DNA of 64,000 bases from Thozetella sp. PMI_491 (taxonomy: Eukaryota; Ascomycota; Sordariomycetes; Chaetosphaeriales; Chaetosphaeriaceae). A program made the position numbers and the translations under genes. Shown one piece after another: positions 59,018 to 64,000 of the stretch. Each line of letters begins with the position of its first letter. Within the stretch, counting starts at the first letter, position 1. Below the pieces are notes generated by a model. It saw nothing but the letters and a program-made list of their open reading frames with translations, searched no databases and had not been told where the DNA came from. The DNA lies in assembly GCA_021432635.1 (NCBI GenBank), contig MU270027.1, positions 744,001 through 808,000 of the forward strand. The letters are read 5' to 3'.

Positions 59018-61227
59018 TCACCGCACCTCGAGCTCCTGGCCTTGGAACTTGGGCAGCTCGCTCTCGACCGTGTCCCAACTCTTAGAGCCGTCCACGAGAG
59101 CCTTGATGGCAGCGACGATAGTGTCCGTCTCGGCGCGGACCTGTCGTGTAGTGTCACGCTCACGCAGGGTAACAGTGCCGTCCTGGATGGTCTGGAAGTC
59201 GACCGTCACGCCAAAAGGCGTGCCGAGCTCGTCGTTTCGGCTGTAGCGCTTGCCAATGGTGGCTGAAGAGTCGTCTACGCGGCTGGAGAGACCTGCGGAC
59301 CTGAGCTTCTGGGACAACTGGCGGACGTGAGGGTCGAAGCCCTGGTTGGACGACAAGGGAACGATGAGCACCTTGGTGGGCGCGACCGCGGGAGGGAAAG
59401 AGAGAACCTGCAACAATTAGTTTCTTGAGCAGAGGGGAAACCAAGTGACGCTGGGGGACTTACGCCACGGGCCTCGTCGCCGCCCTCACTGGCTCGAGTC
59501 CAGTAGTTGTGCTCCATGAGAGAGTAGAGGATACGGCCAATACCGAAAGAAGGCTCGATCACATTGGGAGTGTACTCCCGGACGTTCTCTACTTTCTTTG
59601 TCCACTCGATCGAAAAGAGGTCCTTGCTGATCTCGACTTTGCCGTCGCCGACGCCAGGGACGTCGAGGACAATCTTGCCGTTCTCCTTGAGCTCCTTCTC
59701 GAGCTGACCACGCTGCTCCTGGTTGGTGGCAAGAACGGCGGTCTCGACGGTCTTGCCGTCCTTCTTGTAGTGAGGGCCAAACTTCTTCTTGTCAATTACC
59801 ACCTCCCACTCCTCGATGACCTTGGGTTCGTCTAGACGAGCGCGAACGATCAACGGCGCGCCAGTCTTCTTCGCGTGGACGGACAGATCATACGCACTCC
59901 GGTCAGCGCAACCAACGCACTCGACCCAGCCAGTCGAAGTCAAGAGCTCGGCGTCCCAGCAGTCAGTTGCGTAGTGGGCCATCTCGTTAGCCATGTGCTG
60001 GCGGAAGCGAACCTTGCTCATATCGACACCGATCTTCTGTAAAAAGAGATGAATCCGGGCTAGGAAGTAGCCGAGAGTCTCGTTATCAACAAGACGGTCC
60101 TTGACGGCCTGGCCGATAGGCACCTTTCTGACGGTGGTCTGACCCGACAATTGGGTGTCGCGGTCGAGGAGGACCAGCTCAAGGTCCTCCACTTCGCGGA
60201 ACCTCAGGTGCTTCTTGCCGCTCTCGGGATCGACGAAGTGCTCGATTTCCGCCATCAAGAACTCACGTACACGGAGCAGACCAGCTCTCGGGGAGATCTC
60301 GTTGCGGTACGACCGGCCAATGGAGGCTGAGGCGAACGGCATGTTGCCGGTGTTGAACTCCAGAAGCTTGGCGAAGTTGAGGAACTGGCCCTGGGCGGTT
60401 TCTGGCCGAAGGTAGCCCGGTAAGTTGCTGCTAGGGCCGATCGAGGTCTGGAACATCAGGTTGAAGGCGACCGGGGGCGAAGGCTGGACGCCGGTGGCCG
60501 GGTTCTTCAGGTCGTACTTCTTGATGAGCTCGCCTAGCTGCTCGCCGTTGTAGTTGTCAATCTGCGCCAGGATCTCCTGGTACTCCTTGACCACAGCATC
60601 GTCCAGCTTAATGGCCTCCTGGCCCTTGATCTTTTTCTTCTTCTTCTTAGGGTCCTCCTCCTTCTCCTCGACCTTTTGGCCGCGCGCCTCTTGGTCTCCT
60701 TTCAGCCGCGACTCTAGCACATCCTCGACGAAGTGGTCGGCACGCAGGATCTCGCCGTTCTTGGGGTCCTTGCACATCCAGTCGGCGAACTTATCCACGT
60801 GGCCGCTGGTCTTGAGCACATCGTGGGGGGTCAGGACGGTGCAGTCGACCTCGAGCATGTCCTCCTCCAGGATGAAGTGTTTGCGCCAGATGTCGACGAT
60901 GTTTGCCTGCAGCGCGCAGCCCGGCGGGCCGTAGTCGTACAAGCCGGACACACCACCGTAGATTTCGAACGAGGGGGTGTAGAACAGCCGCCGGCGGAGC
61001 ATCGAGTCCAGCGCGGCCCGATCAAGGGGCTGACCCTTCAGGGTGGTGGCCGAAGTCGTCATCTTCTGGTTTGACTTTTGTCGGGTCGGATACTGGGCTT
61101 TGAGTAGAGAAGGCGAAGCTGTGAAGGGGCGAAGAGAACAGGTTGCGGGGTATGTTTTCTGCAATTCGAGTCTGTGACTCAATAGGTGTGAGAAGCGAAG
61201 AGAACGGAGGGATCCGAGGGTCTTCAT
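59018..61227 (-). CDS. GRS1: glycyl-tRNA synthetase, probably dual mitochondrial and cytosolic
   Basis: This class II synthetase charges tRNA-Gly with glycine. Exons 59464..61227 and 59018..59407 flank a 56-base intron (donor GTAAGT, branch ACTAAT, acceptor TTGCAG), giving 717 residues from the first ATG. The catalytic core starts near residue 65 (RRRLFYTPSFEIYGGVSGLYDYGPPGC). It contains motif 2 (SYRNEISPRAGLLRVREF) and motif 3 (EPSFGIGRILYSLMEH), and ends with an anticodon-binding domain. A lysine-rich insert (DPKKKKKKIKG, about 190) is eukaryote-specific. The first 55 residues are Arg/Leu/Ser-rich with almost no acid, like a mitochondrial presequence. A second ATG at 61062 (MTTSATTLKG) sits in a better context and would give the cytosolic form. 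The frame opens with TTG right after a stop, nine codons before the first ATG. It is divergent from RPF1. Confidence 0.95.
61175..61181. promoter_or_regulatory. TGACTCA, candidate CPC1/Gcn4 site inside the GRS1 presequence region
   Basis: This is a perfect match to the palindromic TGASTCA element bound by Gcn4-type bZIP factors (CPC1 in moulds). It lies between the two proposed GRS1 start codons and so could drive a transcript coding only the cytosolic form. Confidence 0.45.
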
Positions 61228-61690
61228 CAATGGAGCTATCGTGGAGGAGCTCAACTAGTGAGTCACCTGTGCGCAGCAATCTCCCCTCGGCGTTGCAAGA
61301 GACTCGCGAGATCTCAATGCCAACGGCCAAAGCGTATGACTCTTTTTTTTTTCCCCAGACAATTTGCAGAGCTCCTTTGCTGGACATCAGGGCAGGGGTA
61401 GTAGAAAGTCATGAGTTTCTGATTTTCCCGACAATGCCCCGCCATTTCGTGGCCCGTGCGTGCTTAGACCCCTGTTGGATCCCTGCAGGAAAATTCTAGA
61501 GGGCAGCCATCACTACCTGCCATACCTAGAGAAACTTTTCAGAAACACACTCATACCGTCACGACGCTGGACCACCTATCTGAAGGAGTGCTTAGAAGGG
61601 ATTACTCACAAGGTAAACGCAATACCGGCGGGAAGCTCACATTCAAGACGGAACATCGAACCCCGCGGGTTGCGGCTGAACTGTCAAGCT
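61228..61690. promoter_or_regulatory. shared promoter between GRS1 and RPF1
   Basis: This is a compact divergent promoter of about 460 bases serving two translation-related genes. It contains a T run (61343-61352) and one TGAGTCA site close to GRS1. No TATA box is evident for RPF1. Confidence 0.5.
61259..61265. promoter_or_regulatory. TGAGTCA, candidate CPC1/Gcn4 site upstream of GRS1
   Basis: This matches the Gcn4/CPC1 core. It lies about 30 bases upstream of the first GRS1 ATG and 84 bases from a second copy. Aminoacyl-tRNA synthetase genes are known targets of general amino acid control in fungi. Confidence 0.5.
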
Positions 61691-63354
61691 ATGGGTTCCT
61701 CAAGGCGTGGGCCTCCTCCAACGGGGAGGGTCTCACTGAATAAAAGGTTTGGGAACAAGATTAAGCGCCAGCAAGCCTTTATCGACCACAAGAAGGCGGC
61801 AGGTAAGGCACGCCATGAAGAAAGGCACAGAATGCGAAAAGAAGAGAACAACGAGCCAGAACTGAGACAAGCACGTCTGGCCCGGAACAAGACTGCCTCG
61901 CTGGATGCCAAGCGAATATGGGATGACGACATGGACGATGACTCCCTCGGCGCAGTCGTCGATGTTGCAGCCATGAAGCGGCGGCGCCTCGAGAGAGAAC
62001 TAGCCGAAGTGACGGAGGACCAGGTTCTCGGCCATGATGAGGATCTGGAGGACGGGGACGAAGAAGATAGCATGCTTGGCTCGGACGATGATGAGGAGGA
62101 AGTTTCGGACGAGGACGAGGCCGCTGCAAGCGCACGGCTCGAGAAGATGCGGAGCCGGCGAGGTGAGCGAGACGACAGCCTGGCGCCCTCCCTGGCGCCG
62201 TCAATCGCGCCTTCTACTACCAGCACGTCGTTTGATCTCACGCCCGAATCGTTGCTGAAGAAGTTTCCCACACTCTTCTCGGAGGAACCTCTACCCTTCC
62301 CCAAGATCCTTGTCACCACCAGCCTCGACGCCACGATACACAAGGAGGCCCAAGATATCGCTGCATTATTTCCAAACAGTTGGTAGTGTCAGACGGCTTT
62401 GGGAAGAGATCAGGAGCTGACCCATCCAAACAGGTAGTTACATCCCTCGCACGTCACACCACCGCGGCTACAAGTACAGTGTTCGGGAAATTGCGAAGTT
62501 CGCCGCGAATCGAGACTATACTGCTCTAATGTAAGACGCATGCCCTGTGCGTATTGTTTTCTTGGCTAATAGTTTTGCGCAAGCGTTATACGCGAGGACT
62601 TGAAGCGGCCAACAGCCTTGACGCTCGTACATCTAACCCCTGGAGCCCCAGCTGGCCCAACTCTGGTACGTATTTCTAGATCCCCCCTCTTCTGCCTCGT
62701 GGCTCCTTACGGAGTAACACCAAGTTTGAGCCCACGCAGTCGATTTGGAACGCAGATATCCTGCTCGGGTAAAGCTGACCATTTCTGACAGACCTATACC
62801 ATCAACAAATACCTCCCGGGGAAAAAGATACCTTTCCACGGCAATCCGACTAATCACTATGTATGTCTGGTAGCCCCTACCCTCTTAGAGACCAATCTTA
62901 ACACATTTCTACAGCCGGAGCTCATATTGAACAACTTCAAGACGCCGTTGGGTCTCCTCGTGGCCAAATCACTTCATACAATGTTCCCGCCCCAACCGGA
63001 GCTGGGAGGAAGGCAGGTTGTTACTATGCACAACCAACGGGACTACATATTTGTCCGCCGCCACCGCTATGTCTTCCGTGATAGGAGGCAGACTGAGAAG
63101 ACGGTGCAAACGGCCGATGGGAAGGAGATACCCGGAATGGCCGATATCAAGGCCGGGCTGCAAGAAATCGGACCACGTAAGAATCCTTTGTGCTTCTGAA
63201 CCATGTCCTGGCGCATACTAACACACGACCGCTAGAACTGACGCTCAAGCTACGACGAGTAGACAAGGGAGTTGGCCGGGCGGGGAGCGAGGGCGAGGCA
63301 CTCCATGAATGGAAAGGAAAGATGGAGAAGAAACGGACGCGCTTCTATCTATGA
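61691..63354 (+). CDS. RPF1: Rpf1, Brix-domain ribosome biogenesis factor
   Basis: This nucleolar protein of the 60S assembly pathway is needed for pre-rRNA processing at ITS2 and early large-subunit particles. Six exons (61691..62378, 62434..62530, 62584..62665, 62792..62860, 62915..63176, 63236..63354) close in phase to 438 residues. The N-terminal 65 residues are basic (KRFGNKIKRQQAFIDHKKAAGKARHE split by polar residues). Residues 75-190 are acidic and disordered. The Brix domain runs from about 205 to 410 and includes FPKILVTTS, GYKYSVREI, GNPTNHYPELILNNFKTPLG and RDYIFVRRHRYVF. The protein ends KKRTRFYL. The first intron uses an unusual GTTGGT donor, but it is the only choice that yields FPNSSYIPRTSHH in frame. 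It is divergent from GRS1. Confidence 0.94.
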
Positions 63355-64000
63355 GCCCTCCTCAACCCCCTGAAGAATGAAGACCTGGAAGTCACCAGCT
63401 CTCGAGCGGCTAGCACCAGTGTGGATAGATACCACAAACCATCGCTTTGTTGGTATTGCGGAACCTACGTCGTACTGCACCCCTGTGCAATGCAATCCAC
63501 TTCTGGACAGACAATGACCCGGCGCGGTAACATTGCCACGGTCTCCCCTAGACTGAATACGGCTGGACATGCCCGTCTGCATCGAGAAATGCAACCGACT
63601 TATGTCGTCTTCGAAGCCTCCGAGGCTGCAATCTTTGTGACCGGCTCTGCTGTTCAGCGCTGAAGACATGTGGGATAGCGTCTTCGAACATAGAAGACAT
63701 GGTGCTGAAGATTGGATTGCTTTTTTAGATCAGTAAATACATACCAGAAGGAGATTAACTCGTTGCTAATCAAGTCTTTACTCGGCCAGGGGAGTGCGAG
63801 TTGGTGTAGGCATGCCTTCTTGGGCCGTTATTAACCCACTAGCAATATTAGCAGTATACCATGTTGAACCTCCGTCCTGTTCGTCTGCGCTCCGCTTGGG
63901 GGACAGATACTGGTCTCGGCAGGCTGTTTAGCTGCCGTTTAGCTCCTCCGTATTCTGGCGATGTGTAATGTAGCATGGGCGCGTCTTCCAGATAACCCCC
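63355..64000. other. right-edge spacer
   Basis: This is the 3' region of RPF1 and further spacer to the window edge. An AT-rich patch (about 63715-63860, with ATTAACC and AATATTAGCAGTATACC) interrupts otherwise mixed sequence. No gene is seen; one could begin beyond the edge. Confidence 0.4.

Overview
This is a eukaryotic nuclear window from a filamentous ascomycete, most likely a Sordariomycete. The evidence is short introns (about 50-120 bases) with GTRNGT-like donors and CTAAC-type branch points just before YAG, GC-rich coding sequence, and proteins that read like Pezizomycotina orthologues, such as a sorting nexin starting MWNDEDNNPYG and a Snf5 with the C-terminal zinc-finger tail seen in moulds. 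I cannot fix the order or genus. There are no operons, rRNA, CRISPR arrays or prophage.

I support 13 protein-coding genes, nearly all spliced, and their exon phases close exactly. From left to right: a gene-free block (1-4637); CTR9 of the Paf1 complex (-) and sorting nexin SNX41/ATG20 (+), divergent; the mRNA capping guanylyltransferase CEG1 (-), convergent with SNX41; a Ser/Thr-rich mucin-like membrane protein (-) with a long leader; the cohesin regulator PDS5 (+); SNF5 of SWI/SNF (-) divergent from an EBP1/Cdb4-like protein (+); the PHD protein RCO1 of Rpd3S (+); a Jsn1/Puf2-type RRM-plus-Pumilio protein (-); about 7 kb without a recognisable gene (42.3-49.2 kb); a type II membrane protein resembling glycosyltransferases (+); the p21-activated kinase CLA4 (-); about 4 kb without a recognisable gene (55.1-59.0 kb); glycyl-tRNA synthetase GRS1 (-) divergent from ribosome biogenesis factor RPF1 (+).

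Many of the genes act on transcription and chromatin (CTR9, CEG1, SNF5, RCO1, PDS5) or on translation and RNA (EBP1-like, PUF, GRS1, RPF1). I read this as ordinary conserved housekeeping synteny, not a dedicated cluster. No secondary-metabolite cluster, intact transposon or clearly new system is visible. The points most worth a second look are the two-start arrangement of GRS1 with two TGASTCA sites, the 17-base first exon of CLA4, the odd topology and spliced leader of the mucin-like protein, the uncharacterised glycosyltransferase-like protein, and a perfect 25-bp inverted repeat in the large gene-poor block.
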